NCBI GenBank assembly: GCA_023091665.1
Contig: JALJCQ010000029.1
Coordinates: forward strand, 62,001 to 126,000
Reading direction: 5' to 3'
Source: Pythium myriotylum
Taxonomy: Eukaryota; Oomycota; Peronosporomycetes; Pythiales; Pythiaceae
Length of the DNA: 64,000 nt
Below, piece by piece: positions 11,320 through 21,469 of the stretch (positions are counted from its first letter, which is position 1; every line of letters starts with the position of its first letter). A program made the position numbers and the translations under genes. Under the pieces are notes generated by a model. It did no database searches. It worked only from the letters and a program-made list of their open reading frames with translations, and was not told the origin of the DNA.

Positions 11320-11336
11320 CCCCCCCCCCCCCCCCC
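11320..11336. repeat. Poly-C tract of 17 bases
   Basis: A run of 17 C that forms an inverted homopolymer pair with the poly-G tract at 11141-11164. Confidence 0.9.
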
Positions 11337-12491
11337 TGCACCACCTTTCGCATGGCATGGATGTGCTTTGATGCCCACGATTTGCTGTCTAGAAATGTGT
11401 GAACGCTTGATTCTGGCAAACCGGTAAACGATGGATGCAAGTGGTTTGTGGGCGTTTGCTGGAGTTGGGTGCGAGTTTGTCGACAGCCATGATTCGCATT
11501 CCGGCTTTCTTTCTACTCCGCATCGCACAAGGGAACTTGCAGATGACCGACGAGTAAGTGCAATCGAGAATGAGCCGTGGCAAACTTCCCCAGAGAATGC
11601 GCCTTCGTGAGGGTCCCTTGAGTTTTCGTCCATCATAAATAGCCGTCGACAAAACTGGTCATCCTCGGGCTTGAGGTGGTTTCTTCTGGTCGATTTACTG
11701 AGCCACTTTCCACGTGCACGACAAGCCGCCCCTCGCAGGTGCAGATTGGACTCTCTTATCTCCTCGATGCCCTCGTGACGGCATTGGAGCTCATGACGAA
11801 CCTCACCTTCGCTGGACAAAGTTGTCGCTTTCTCGCCCGATCGGCGTCCACCCTTTCACTTCCAAAACGCGAGAAGTCCCCCTTGATCATGCCAGGATAC
11901 TCGACTGTCGTCGGTGATCGTCAAGATGAAGTGAGTTCGTCCCAAGTGAAGTGGTGAATTGAGGATGTCTATTTCAAGGCGGATCAATCAGTCACTAGCC
12001 TAGGTCTAATTGCTATAAACAGGATATGGCTTCTTGTTGCTACAGAGCCTTCAATGATCCTGACTTCATACTAAACACTAGGATCGATATACACGACGCA
12101 TGCTTTCTTGACAAAGGCGGATCTTCCTGAATCTTCCGGACACCAATTAATTGACGTCAGGAATGCAAGGCTTCACTTCTTTCATGAATGAACCCACATG
12201 TGAAGTGAATGGGAGACGAGGACGCTAGCGCAATCAAACGTATGCAGCGAGTATTGCGGTGTGGAAAAAGAATCAGATTGGAACGGAATGTCTGTGACAG
12301 TCACTTTCGACGTGACAGCGAAAATTTGTAAATTGTCCTGGTGTACAATGGATGTCCCGCGGGCTTTCAAGACGAAGATATGGATGAAGATGTATCTTTT
12401 AATGTCGCCACTCGCGCCCGTTCTACAGTCTCCGAAAGCCACGAAGCGGCTCGGGAAGGGTGGGTGGGGAGGGGGAAGAGGGAGGGTCTTT

Positions 12492-13635
12492 CTAGGCGGT
12501 CTTTTTGTCGACCACCTCGACGCGCTTCTCTTGGATCTTGTTCTGGATGTCTTCCTGTTTGCCGGTCTTCACGAGCGTGTAACCCATGACGAGGAAGAGC
12601 CCGTACCAGTAGATGTGGAGCACCTGAAGCATGCTCAGCATCGTGTTCATCGGGTGGAGGAAGACCATCGACACGGACGGGTTCATCTCTGGCAGGATAA
12701 AGACGCCGTGGTAGATCATATCCGGGAAGACGTAGAGGCGCGAGTAGCCCCAGGACACGAGCAGCACCAAGTACATGAACACGACGAGCTTGGTCTTGCC
12801 CGTGTCGACGATCGACTTGATACCGTCTACAGAAATCGCATGTTGTCAGTAGACATTTAAATGAGAGGGATTTGTCGTCGCGACGTACAGCCAGTGACGT
12901 CGCCAATGTCGTGGACGAACGCGACGAGCGCGCCGGGCGCCCAGTAGTTGGACAAGTAGGAGCAGACGATGAGGAAGATGGTCGCGATGTGGTGCACGGT
13001 CATCTCCAAAAAGTCGTTGCGGATGGGCGTGAGCAGCAGCATGTACACGAGGCTCTGGAAGTGGTAGCCCAGCTGCACGAGCGTGTAGTACTTGATCGCG
13101 GCCGTGGGCGGGTCGTCGAGCGTGAGGAAGCAGTTGGCCATGACGCCCTTGCCGCCGAGCGCCGGCGGGAACCAGTCTTCGTCCTTCATGACGTAGTACC
13201 CGAGCGCCGTGATGGCCGTGAAGTAGCTGCGGGTGAGGAGGGGGGGGGAGAGGAGGAGCAGCAGGCGTCAACAAGCCAACAAGCGCAGAGAGAGAGGAGG
13301 GGTCAGCATACGCACAGGAACTTGAACAGCACGGTCGCGAAGCGCTCGACGCGCTCGTGGTTGGCGCGCTTGGCCGGCGAAAGCACGCGGCGTCCGAGCG
13401 GCTGGAAAAGCGTCGTGAGCGCGCGGCGCAGCGCGAGAATCGCGGCGGCGGCCGCGAGCGCGACGGCCAAGTCGCGAAAGTGCGGCAGCTCGTCGTAGCG
13501 CGCGCGGAAGACGGCGCGGCGGCGCATGGTCGCGACGCCGAAGAGCTCGGCGACGAAAATGGGCGCGAGCAGCAGCGTCATGGCCAGCAGCACGCGCTCT
13601 TTGGCGCTGAAGCGCAGCTTCATCTCGGTCGCCAT
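12492..13635 (-). CDS. TLC-domain protein with canonical His-His motif, three exons
   Basis: Exons 13635-13316, 13226-12889 and 12826-12492 join in frame to give 330 residues. The introns (89 and 62 bp) have GT-AG ends. Splice 1 restores FLYFTAITALGYYV, matching FLYFTTIAIVGICV of the other TLC genes; splice 2 restores DVTGYGIKS. Membrane segments are at about 14-34 and 55-75 and in the later core. The Lag1 motif is VHHIATIFLIVCSYLSN with H185-H186 intact, then HDIGD. This is the only TLC gene of the window with the catalytic His pair, so it is the best ceramide-synthase-like candidate. The C-terminus is Lys/Glu-rich and ends DKKTA; it is not a clear ER-retrieval signal. Substrate specificity cannot be read from sequence. 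Confidence 0.88.
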
Positions 13636-14556
13636 GGTGAGCTCGAGGTGAGCTGATCTGTGTTGCGCTCGGAGAAACACCCGGCGCGAGACAGTATCGG
13701 ATACGGACTCAGTGTGGGACGCGTGGCCCAGAAGCGTGGTGTGGGTCCGCTCTACACTGAGGAAAACACAGTGGGTGAGTGGAGAGGAGTCCTGGACCCA
13801 GATGGAGCGTGTCCCAGATGCCCATGTGGGACGGGTTAACGCCGGGTTAACTTTCCGGGTCCATCCGCACGTCCAGTACACTGTACCCCTCCATCATGGT
13901 GTTCCTCGGGATGGGGTATGGTTTTTCTTTCAGGCAGCGCCGTGTCAAGCGGCGTCGTGCGTGCGCGTGCTGTGCTGGTGCGCGGCGCGCTGGCGTCGTG
14001 GCGTCGAGAAGCGCTGGCGTCAGGCTTGGGCGGCAGCTGAGGCGAGTTAGTGTAGTCAGTTGACTTCGAAGTCAGCGTTCACATGGGTGCCAAGTGACTG
14101 GGGGTACACTTGGGGTGACGCGCGGAACCCTACCGCAGTGGGACTCGCACGCAAGTCGCAGTCACTAAAGCGCCTTCCTACGTGCACTTCTGAACTGACC
14201 AAGTCGTTTTCAACTGACGCCCGCCGGTCGCGAAGGAGAGAAGGCGGGGCCACCGCCCGACAGGCGCCCATCCCTCTTCACCCGGGCTATATTAGTTCTC
14301 TCAGTTCATAGACCAACACATTGGTGGTTGTAAATACGAGTTGCTGCCATCGGGATTTGAGATGTATCCGATGGCACAGGATACGACGTCTGTGATCTGG
14401 AGTGACAACTCCCGTCCGTGTGCCACCCGCCGCGAAGTTGGGCGATGTGCCCCACGGCTGACGTGCGCGTTCTGGATCCGGCGCGCATCTGTCCGAGCGT
14501 TGCGCCTGAGTCCGCCGTACTGTACGAAGGGGCACGTGTCGATGTCTCACTCAGTC
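13636..14556. other. Intergenic region between divergent genes
   Basis: GC-rich, with short frames only. It holds the divergent promoters of the three-exon TLC gene and of the small gene at 14622. Confidence 0.4.
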
Positions 14557-14573
14557 GCTCATTCTCCATTTCG
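14557..14573 (+). promoter_or_regulatory. Oomycete Inr/FPR core promoter
   Basis: GCTCATTCTCCATTTCG is an almost exact match to the oomycete GCTCATTYYNCAWTTT consensus. It ends 48 nt before the ATG at 14622. Confidence 0.75.
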
Positions 14574-14621
14574 TTCTGGCGTGCTCAAGTGATCTCCTTC
14601 CTATCCACCACCACCACCACC

Positions 14622-15014
14622 ATGCACTCCATGCCCACGACCTGCCCGCACGCCTCGGCCACCAAGAGCATCGCGCTCAAGCACAAGCTGCCGCTCCACC
14701 TGCGGCGACCAGCCACCGCCACGGCGCAACCCCCGCGCGCAGCATCTCCGTCGTCGACCGCCGCGACCCATTCACCAGTCGACCATGATCTCCTCGCCAC
14801 GGTGCTGCGCGTGCACCTCGAGGCCAAGCAGCGCCGCGAACGCCAGCGCAACGCGGCGCTGCATCCTTCCTACGTCTCCGCCAAGGCGCGCGTGCTGCAG
14901 CGCGCCGTGCACGGCGTCGACGAGCCCGCCGTCCAGCGGTGTCTCTCCACGACCCAGGGGCAGTACGGCTTTGACGACGCATTAGCTCAGCTTAGCCGCG
15001 TCGTCCGAAACTAA
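14622..15014 (+). CDS. Small hypothetical protein
   Basis: A 130-residue protein that I do not recognise. Residues 1-60 are low complexity (Ala, Ser, Pro, Thr, His); residues 60-130 look folded and helical, with the basic stretch EAKQRRERQRNAA and the ending GFDDALAQLSRVVRN. No signal peptide or membrane segment. It is accepted as a gene because of the strong core promoter just upstream and the high codon-position GC typical of neighbours. An AT-rich stretch (TATATATAG) follows the stop. Confidence 0.65.
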   Translation: MHSMPTTCPHASATKSIALKHKLPLHLRRPATATAQPPRAASPSSTAATHSPVDHDLLATVLRVHLEAKQRRERQRNAALHPSYVSAKARVLQRAVHGVDEPAVQRCLSTTQGQYGFDDALAQLSRVVRN

Positions 15015-15131
15015 GTTATCTTTCCACCACATACAAAACTCTTATCTATATATAGTATTTTTGGCCCCCAGGACAAGGCACACTTTAAAGATCTTTTTCT
15101 CGTCTTCTCTCGCGAACGCCTCCTACATACC

Positions 15132-16201
15132 ATGCCGACAGTCTTCTGCTCGCGGAACATCCCGCATATCGTCGGTATGGACTCGGTCTTGGCTCGTGTT
15201 GCACCGTCTCACGTTGTTCGTCGTTGGCGGCGAAGTGCTCATGGGCTCGTCTTCTTCCTTCCACAGACCAGATCCAGCGGCGAGTGCCCGGCATCGAGAT
15301 CCGGACATCACGCGACGCCAACTCGAGTCTCCCACGCGACGAGCTGCTGCGACAAGTCGACGGCTGCGTCGGCATCCTCTGCCACGGCCCCGACTTCGTC
15401 GATGCAGCCGTAATCGACGCGGCCGGCCCATCGCTCAAGGTCGTCTCGACCATGTCGGTGGGATTTAACCACATCGACATCGAGGCCTGCAAGGCTCGCG
15501 GCGTGCGCGTGGGCAACACGCCCGGCGTGCTAGACGTGACCACGGCCGAGACCGCAGTTGCGTTGACTTTCGCGGCCAAGCGACGTATCGTCGAGTGTGT
15601 CGACAGCGCTCGCCAGGGAGGGTGGGGCGTCTGGCAGCCCTATCAGTACTGCGGCACGGATGTGAGCGGCAGCACCGTTGGCATCATCGGGCTCGGACGT
15701 ATCGGGCTGACGTACGCGCGCATGATGAAGTTCGGCTTTGGCTGCAAGATCGTGTACGCGGGGCCGTCCGAGAAGCCTGACCATGTCGCGGAACTGGGTG
15801 GAGACGTTGAGTATTTGTCGCTGGACGAGCTGCTGGAGCGAAGCGATATCGTGAGCGTACACGTTCCTCTCACGGACGCGACGCGCCACAGCCTCAACGC
15901 CGAATGCTTTGCGAAAATGAAGCCGACTGCTGTGTTGATCAACACGAGTCGCGGCGCCGTCATGGACCAGGATGCGCTTGACGAAGCACTTCGCTCCCAA
16001 CGCATCGCCGCCGCGGGCCTGGACGTGACGACCCCCGAGCCTCTACCGACGAACCACCCGTTGTTTCAGCTGCCCAACTGCGTGATCTTGCCCCATATCG
16101 GCTCGGCGACCATCAAAACTCGCCACTCGATGGCCGACATCGCGGTGGAAAACCTGCTTGCGGGCATCTCCGACAAGCCCCTCTTGCACGCTGTTGTTTG
16201 A
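15132..16201 (+). CDS. D-isomer-specific 2-hydroxyacid dehydrogenase (glyoxylate/hydroxypyruvate reductase-like), copy A
   Basis: Exons 15132-15174 and 15267-16201 (intron 92 bp, GT-AG) give 325 residues. The Rossmann motif is GLGRIG at 156-161. Catalytic residues are visible: R243 in NTSRG, E272 in TPEPLPTNHPL and H291 in LPHIGSAT. The overall pattern is closest to GRHPR, which reduces glyoxylate to glycolate and hydroxypyruvate to D-glycerate with NAD(P)H. Length matches the family (about 320-330). No targeting signal is evident, so a cytosolic location is likely. The tandem copy B starts 1 kb downstream with the same intron phase and position. Exact substrate is uncertain because D-lactate and other 2-hydroxyacid dehydrogenases share these motifs. 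Confidence 0.9.
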
Positions 16202-17217
16202 GATCTTCTTCACGGTTCGACTCATGACGAGAACGAAGCAAATACAATGGAGATCAGCGATGTCAACGTGTTGAGAGCGGCGAGTTGCTTCGTACACCAA
16301 TTGTCCTTTTGGGTTCGTGGTTGATCATTTTGTGAGCCTCCTAGAGTTGAAGCGTCCATATTAGTTCAAGCATCTCTCTCCGATCTTTGACGACGTTGGA
16401 TAGGTAGTCTGGATTGGAGCGAGCGGGCGCCACTAGGATCTGAGACGGTGTTCGCCGACTCGGCCATCATACGACCGTATGAGTGTCAGCCAAGTCTACG
16501 TATTGGTCGCGGCGACATGCACGATTCCTTCGGATTTTCTGAAGATCAGCTCGTGTTGTGCGGTCAGTTAACAGAGCCCGGCCTCCACTTGAAGCGCGTG
16601 GTTTCTCGCCCAGAGAAATACCTCCAAGTCGTCACTCGGAGGACACTAGTAGTCACGCCATCCGGCCCATTTTCATCTCGCCAGAGCCCCCATGAAGCTC
16701 AAGTTGGTCTCGAACACTCGATGAGATGTTCCGAAGCGATCTGCAGCATGGCTACGGAGGCTGATCTACTGAGATGCTATTGTCAACTCGGAGTGGACGA
16801 TCGACTTGAACACGCGCGAATGCCAAGCCAAGCGTGCGGATTCCGGTGCTATGCCCGTTAGTTTCAGCAATTGCGACTGCATTCGGCGCTCTTGCTGAGC
16901 TTCGGTCCAGATGCCACCGACTCGCGGTGACGAACGCTGGCAATATCTGTCTCGCCTCGGTGCGAGCACCAGCCACTGGGAAGTCGCGTGTGTTGGTACG
17001 AAAACGAAGCCAGGCATCTGGAGAATGCTCCTCGCGGATCTCAGCTCCCGCGAGGCAGCGGTCGGTTCGTTGTGCGTTGACCTGACTCGCATACATTGAA
17101 GTAGTACTACTTTGATTAGCTTGACTTCGTTGCTTTAGCTTGTTCTTGGCAAACTAAGCTAATGGGAACCCAGGGGCAAGTGAGCTCCTCCCGCGCTGTC
17201 TCACCTCTCCAGCTGCC
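16202..17217. other. Intergenic region between the two dehydrogenase genes
   Basis: Frames of 110-140 residues on both strands (16448-16861 plus, 16752-17096 minus) overlap each other and show no recognisable domain. I see no gene. Confidence 0.4.
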
Positions 17218-18311
17218 ATGGCCTCCTCAGCGCCGGCGCGCGTCTTCTTCTCGCGCAACATCCCCTACGCCGTTGGTGGGTTCTCGCTCGCCCTTCTCTT
17301 CCTTCTCTCTCCATCCCCGTCGTGCTCGTCGCCTAAGCCGAAAGTCGTTCTCTCCCAGACCAATTCAAGCAGCTCCTCCAGGCCGCTGGCAAGGCCGACG
17401 CCTTCGAGATTGCCAGCTTCGCCGACGCCGAGAAGAGCATCCCACGCGAAGAACTGCTGCGCCAGGTCAAAGGATGCACGGGGCTCTTCTGTTTGCTGAC
17501 GGATCGCATCGACAACGAGCTGCTGGACGCTGCCGGGCCGTCGCTCAAGGTCGTCTCGACCATGTCGGTGGGCTTTAACCACGTCGACGTCGAGGCCTGC
17601 AAAGCTCGCGGCGTCCGCGTGGGTAACACGCCTGGTGTATTGGACGTGTCTACGGCTGAGACCGCCGTCGCGTTGACTTTCGCGGCCAAGCGACGCATCG
17701 TCGAGTGTGTCGACAGCGCTCGCCAGGGAGGGTGGGGCGTCTGGCAGCCGTTCCAGTACTGTGGCACGGACGTCACGGGTTCCACTGTGGGCGTCGTTGG
17801 GCTCGGACGTATCGGGCTGACGTACGCGCGCATGATGAAGTTCGGCTTTGGCTGCAAGATCGTGTACGCGGGGCCGTCCGAGAAGCCTGACCATGTCGCG
17901 GAACTGGGTGGAGACGTTGAGTATTTGTCGCTGGACGAGCTACTGAAGCGAAGCGACATTGTCAGCGTGCACATGCCACTGAACGAGTCCACTCGAGGTA
18001 GCATGAACGCTGAGAGCTTCTCCAAGATGAAGTCCAATGCTGTGTTCATTAACACGAGCCGAGGCGAGGTCGTGGACCAGGACGCACTTCACCATGCGCT
18101 GACTTCGAACCAGATCGCGGCTGCGGGCCTGGACGTGACGGCGCCGGAGCCACTTCCGACCAACCACCCGCTGTTTCGACTGCCCAACTGCGTAATATTG
18201 CCCCACATCGGCTCGGCAACTGTCAAGACGCGTCAAGCAATGGCTGATATCGCTGTCAAGAACCTCGTTGCTGGTATTTTGGAGCAGCCACTTCCGCATC
18301 GCGTCGTCTAA
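17218..18311 (+). CDS. D-isomer-specific 2-hydroxyacid dehydrogenase (glyoxylate/hydroxypyruvate reductase-like), copy B
   Basis: Exons 17218-17275 and 17359-18311 (intron 83 bp) give 336 residues. It keeps GLGRIG, NTSRG, the catalytic Glu in APEPLPTNHPL and LPHIGSAT, so it should be active. It differs from copy A mainly in the N-terminal substrate-binding part (residues 20-65, with an 11-residue-longer region) and at the C-terminus. A 143-bp stretch (17799-17941) is identical to copy A, suggesting local gene conversion. Tandem arrangement, same strand and same intron site show a recent duplication with divergence of the substrate domain. Confidence 0.9.
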
Positions 18312-18389
18312 ACCGACAAATGCAATGCGGTTACGCCGGTGAGATGTATGATTCGTGTTCTGCTTATGGTTTTCTACTTCTCTAGAACT

Positions 18390-19259
18390 CTAGAAGTCGC
18401 CTCCAAAGTCTCCTCCACCTCCGCCAAAGTCACCCCCTGCCCCTCCACTGAATCCACCGTAGTCGCCTCCGCTGTATCCTCCACTGTGGTGGTGGCTCAC
18501 GCTATCAGCGATCAGCATCCCAGTCGCAAGGCCAGCCACGGCGCCGAGACCACCAGCCGCAAGGCTCGACCCGTTGCTCGTATGCCCATAGCTGTATCCC
18601 GGGTTGTATCCGTAGCCAGGATGATACGCTGGGGCCATGGCCGGTGCGGCGTATGGGTGGTACATGGGTTCCTGCGCGTACACAACACCAGTCTTGCCGC
18701 TGGGAAGAACGTCGTACGCTGGTGAGCCTGTGCCGAAGAAGAGTCGAGTCGGCTGTGACGTTGAGCGACGCGCACAGCAGCAGAACCCGATGCAACAGCT
18801 GACCACGATGCTTAACCCGATCACTGCTCCAAGGCCGCCACTACCGCTTGAGTGCGAGTGGGATGAACTAGCTTGCTGCTTGGTCGTGGACCTAGGCGTC
18901 GTGATCTTCGCACATTTGCACGAGTAGTTGGTAATTTGACATGCAGCGTTGTGTGGACAGCAGCAGCTCTGTCTCTGGCTCAGCTGGTCGAGCCAAGGAC
19001 CACAGTAGTGGCCGGGCCCGTTCAAGTACGCATGCGAGCAGTCGCCTGTCTTGTCGCACACTTGGCATCCCGACAGCGTCGGCGCTGGTGATGGCGAAGC
19101 GATTGCTGTTGGTGGACCAGTCGTGCCTGGAGAGTCCACGTCCTCGCGACTGGCCACTCGGATGCATGGCGTTGAGGTCGCTGATCCCTCTGGGAACAAC
19201 TCTCCACTGCAGAGGGAAATGCTCAGAGCAACCAAGAGAACGAAACGAAGCGTCGGCAT
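18390..19259 (-). CDS. 10-Cys/Gly-tail membrane protein, member 1
   Basis: A 289-residue predicted type I membrane protein of a family I do not recognise. It has a signal peptide (MPTLRFVLLVALSISLCSG) and a Pro/Ser/Thr-rich linker. Ten cysteines follow with spacing C-2-C-5-C-11-C-12-CCC-5-C-6-C-1-C (core CSHAYLN, W-L-D, CCCP), then a Ser/His linker and a membrane segment (GAVIGLSIVVSCCIGFCCCA) ending in clustered Cys that could be palmitoylated. The cytosolic tail is rich in Tyr/Pro/Gly, contains GAVAGLATGMLIAD, and ends GGGGDFGGDF. The start is ATG 19259; an upstream in-frame TTG was ignored. It is first of four related genes on the same strand up to 24004. A surface sensor or adhesin role is only a guess. 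Confidence 0.8.
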   Translation of the reverse strand: MPTLRFVLLVALSISLCSGELFPEGSATSTPCIRVASREDVDSPGTTGPPTAIASPSPAPTLSGCQVCDKTGDCSHAYLNGPGHYCGPWLDQLSQRQSCCCPHNAACQITNYSCKCAKITTPRSTTKQQASSSHSHSSGSGGLGAVIGLSIVVSCCIGFCCCARRSTSQPTRLFFGTGSPAYDVLPSGKTGVVYAQEPMYHPYAAPAMAPAYHPGYGYNPGYSYGHTSNGSSLAAGGLGAVAGLATGMLIADSVSHHHSGGYSGGDYGGFSGGAGGDFGGGGGDFGGDF

Positions 19260-19545
19260 GGTGAGCAAGCTCCGACAATGATGAAATGGCTCATCTTTTT
19301 CTGACTCGCTGATATATTAGCCGTCGAGAACAAGATACGCATCCGATCTTAGCAGCTGCACGAGATGCTGACGAGAGCGCGGTGAGTGCAAAGATAGCAA
19401 GCAGGGTGATAATGATGCCGAGGCAAATTGCAACACTCTAAGAATATGGAATTTGTAGAATTGAGAAGTGGAGGCGATAGACTAGGAGTTTGTAACAGGG
19501 GCATCACCAACGTCCACTCAGCACTCGCACTGCCACTGCTCGCGC

Positions 19546-20724
19546 TCACATCCCAGATGCACCAGTCGTGCCACCTGTGCCAGTCGCCAACGCAATAGGG
19601 CCCTTGCTGCTAGGCTTTCGTCTGCCTCCCGCGCTGTCCGATTTTGCTCCGCCGCCGTCGCTGTCAGATTTCCATCCGCCTCCCTCTTTACCAGCTCCAC
19701 CTCTGCCTCCTTTGTTGCGAGGCTTTCGTCTGCCTCCTCCGTTGTCCGATTTTGCTCCGCTTTCCCCGGTGTCCGATTTTCCTCCGCCTCCGTCGCTGTC
19801 AGATTTCCATCCGCCTCCCTCGTTGCCAGCTCCGCCTTTGCCTCCCTTGCTTCCAGGCTTTCGTCTGCCTCCCCCGCTGTCCGATTTTGCTCCGCTTGTC
19901 CCGGTGTCCGATTTCCCTCCGCCTCCCCTGCTGTCAGATTTACCTCCGCATCCCCTGTAGTCAGATTTCTCTTTGCCTCCCCTCTTACCAAATTTTCCCC
20001 CGCCTCCTTCGTTACCAGATTTCCCTCCACCTCCCTCGTTGTCAGCTCCACCTTTGCCTCCTTTGCTGCGAGGCTTTCGTCTGCCTTCCCTGCTGTGAGA
20101 TTTTCCTCTGCCACTCCCACCGCAGTCTCCTTCCCTTCCGCATCCCCTGTCGGCTTCTTCGTTGTCGCTTTTGCCGCGGGAGCCACGGAAAATATTCGAG
20201 AAACAACTTGCCGCAACGACCACAAGGGTCGCGACTAGTGACGTTTTGGCACTGGCCTTGGCTGGTTGAGCGCCGTGTTTCGCGACCTTGTCTCCTGAGT
20301 GACCGCCACCGACGGCGAGGTTGGAGTTAGAGGACGGAGGCTGCTCTTTTGCATTCGCTGAATTTGCGCGTCTGAGTCGCTCCAAGTACGCGGTGAGCGA
20401 GAAGATGAAGACGGTGATGGGTATGATAATTTCTTCGAGTAAGTCATCTTCGGAGGACGAGGACGGGTCAGCGGTGGGCGAGATGGTGGCTTTCGTGGGC
20501 ACCGGCGTGGTTATGATAGGGGAGCATCCACAGCTGTGGTTGTCGTTCTTACATATCTTGTCCTTGGGGCAGCAGCAGTTCTGCGTTTGGTTCTTCTGGT
20601 CGAACCACTGACTGCAAGCTTGGCCGGACGCGTTGAGGTACGCGTGCGAGCAGTTTCCAGTCGTAGCACAAACGTCGCACCCAGAGAGAGTCTCGGCTGT
20701 GACCATCGAACGTGACGACATCAT
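19546..20724 (-). pseudogene. 10-Cys/Gly-tail family member 2, signal peptide cut off by transposon
   Basis: A 392-codon open frame begins MMSSRSMVTAETLSG and carries the family's 10-Cys module with the same spacing, a Thr/Pro/Ser linker, a membrane segment (IIIPITVFIFSLTAYL) and a second hydrophobic stretch. The tail is a long hydrophilic Gly/Lys/Ser/Asp repeat (KSDSDGGGGKSD, GGRRKPGSKGGKGGA) in place of the family's Gly-Tyr tail. The expected signal peptide is encoded 668 bp away at 21393-21469; a Mutator-like element lies between. The remaining ORF has no signal peptide, so a correctly inserted surface protein is unlikely unless the element is spliced or excised. Two other frames are also open across the repeat. 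Confidence 0.75.
19580..20100. repeat. Coding minisatellite, Gly/Lys/Ser/Asp repeats
   Basis: Imperfect tandem repeats with three-base periodicity. A block of roughly 43 codons (GGRRKP..KGG.GGA..EGGGWKSDSDGGG.KSD) is repeated about three times. Because units are multiples of three, three reading frames stay open. Confidence 0.7.
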
Positions 20725-21391
20725 GGGATCGCATGACTAGCGAGTAGATTTCGGATGACTAGCGAGTAGATTTCGGATGACTAGCGAGTAGGGGTCAAAA
20801 TCGGATGAGTATCGAGTAACATGATTAAAACGGATGACTGTCATTATCGAATGGATGAGTTTCGAGTTCTTCGATCCAACCATTGCTATTGGTGGAGACA
20901 CCATGTTGACTAGGACAGGGTTTTTTTGTATTGAGGAAGCTTACATCAGGGACCTAATGTCCGCGACCTAATGTCCCTAATGAGTCTCGCCACCCACAAC
21001 ACGCTTCATCTTCTTCATGAGACGCCAGTGGATCGGACGACCAGGGAATTCAGTGACTAGACGACAGAGATTTTTCGGCTCAAAGAATTGAACATCATTG
21101 CGCGTACGGTGGTCACGAGCCAACGAGCCACGAGCTTTCACTTGGCCGCCAGCTTGGCCCCGGAGTTGTAACCACTCCAATTAGCTCAGAATCTGATCTG
21201 ACTCGGAAAATTGTGTTTTACATCCAAAAATTGTTTTTTGAAGCCCAAACTGTTTTATTCACTCGATAGTCATCTCCCCTTTTGTTCTCGAGGAGATTTG
21301 TCATCCGCTTTTGAAAATCTACTCGATAGTCATCCATCTGGAGAGCCAACTCGCTGGTCATCCGTCACCTACTCGAAAGTCATCCGCACCC
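20725..21391. mobile_element. Non-autonomous Mutator-like (MULE) DNA transposon
   Basis: A 667-bp insert flanked by the exact 9-bp direct repeat CGACATCAT (20716-20724 and 21392-21400), the target duplication size typical of MULEs. Termini are inverted: left GGGATCGCATGACT, right (reverse strand) GGGTGCGGATGACT, 11 of 14 matching. Both ends carry several copies of a roughly 22-bp unit, CGGATGACTAGCGAGTAGAT, in opposite orientation, likely transposase-binding subterminal repeats. There is no transposase; a 67-codon minus-strand frame inside is unrecognised. The family assignment is inferred from TSD length and TIR layout. Confidence 0.8.
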
Positions 21392-21392
21392 C

Positions 21393-21469
21393 GACATCAT
21401 TGTGAGAAAGAGCAAGCAAAAGAGTCCACATCGTGCTTTGCAGATCGCCGCACTCGCGGGTCGCGACAT
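21393..21469 (-). pseudogene. Displaced signal-peptide segment of 10-Cys family member 2
   Basis: The ATG at 21469 opens a frame reading MSRPASAAICKARCGLFCLL then FLTMMS, which matches MSRPSRAAASNARCGILCLL then ILTLMS of member 3. It stops matching exactly at the transposon's target duplication. DNA similarity to the member-3 upstream region (23292-23430) continues through 21470-21700, so the original promoter is still here. Confidence 0.8.

Larger units (their letters stand above)
10561..12491. other. Gene-poor stretch with homopolymer pair
   Basis: No recognisable coding sequence. Short frames at 10.6-11.0 kb may be more element debris. It contains the poly-G and poly-C tracts annotated separately and ends just downstream of the minus-strand gene at 12492-13635. 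Confidence 0.4.

Noticed and set aside
19518..20225. 235-codon minus-strand frame overlapping the repeat tail of family member 2
   Set aside because: Open only because the repeat is three-periodic; it lacks the Cys module and any start context.
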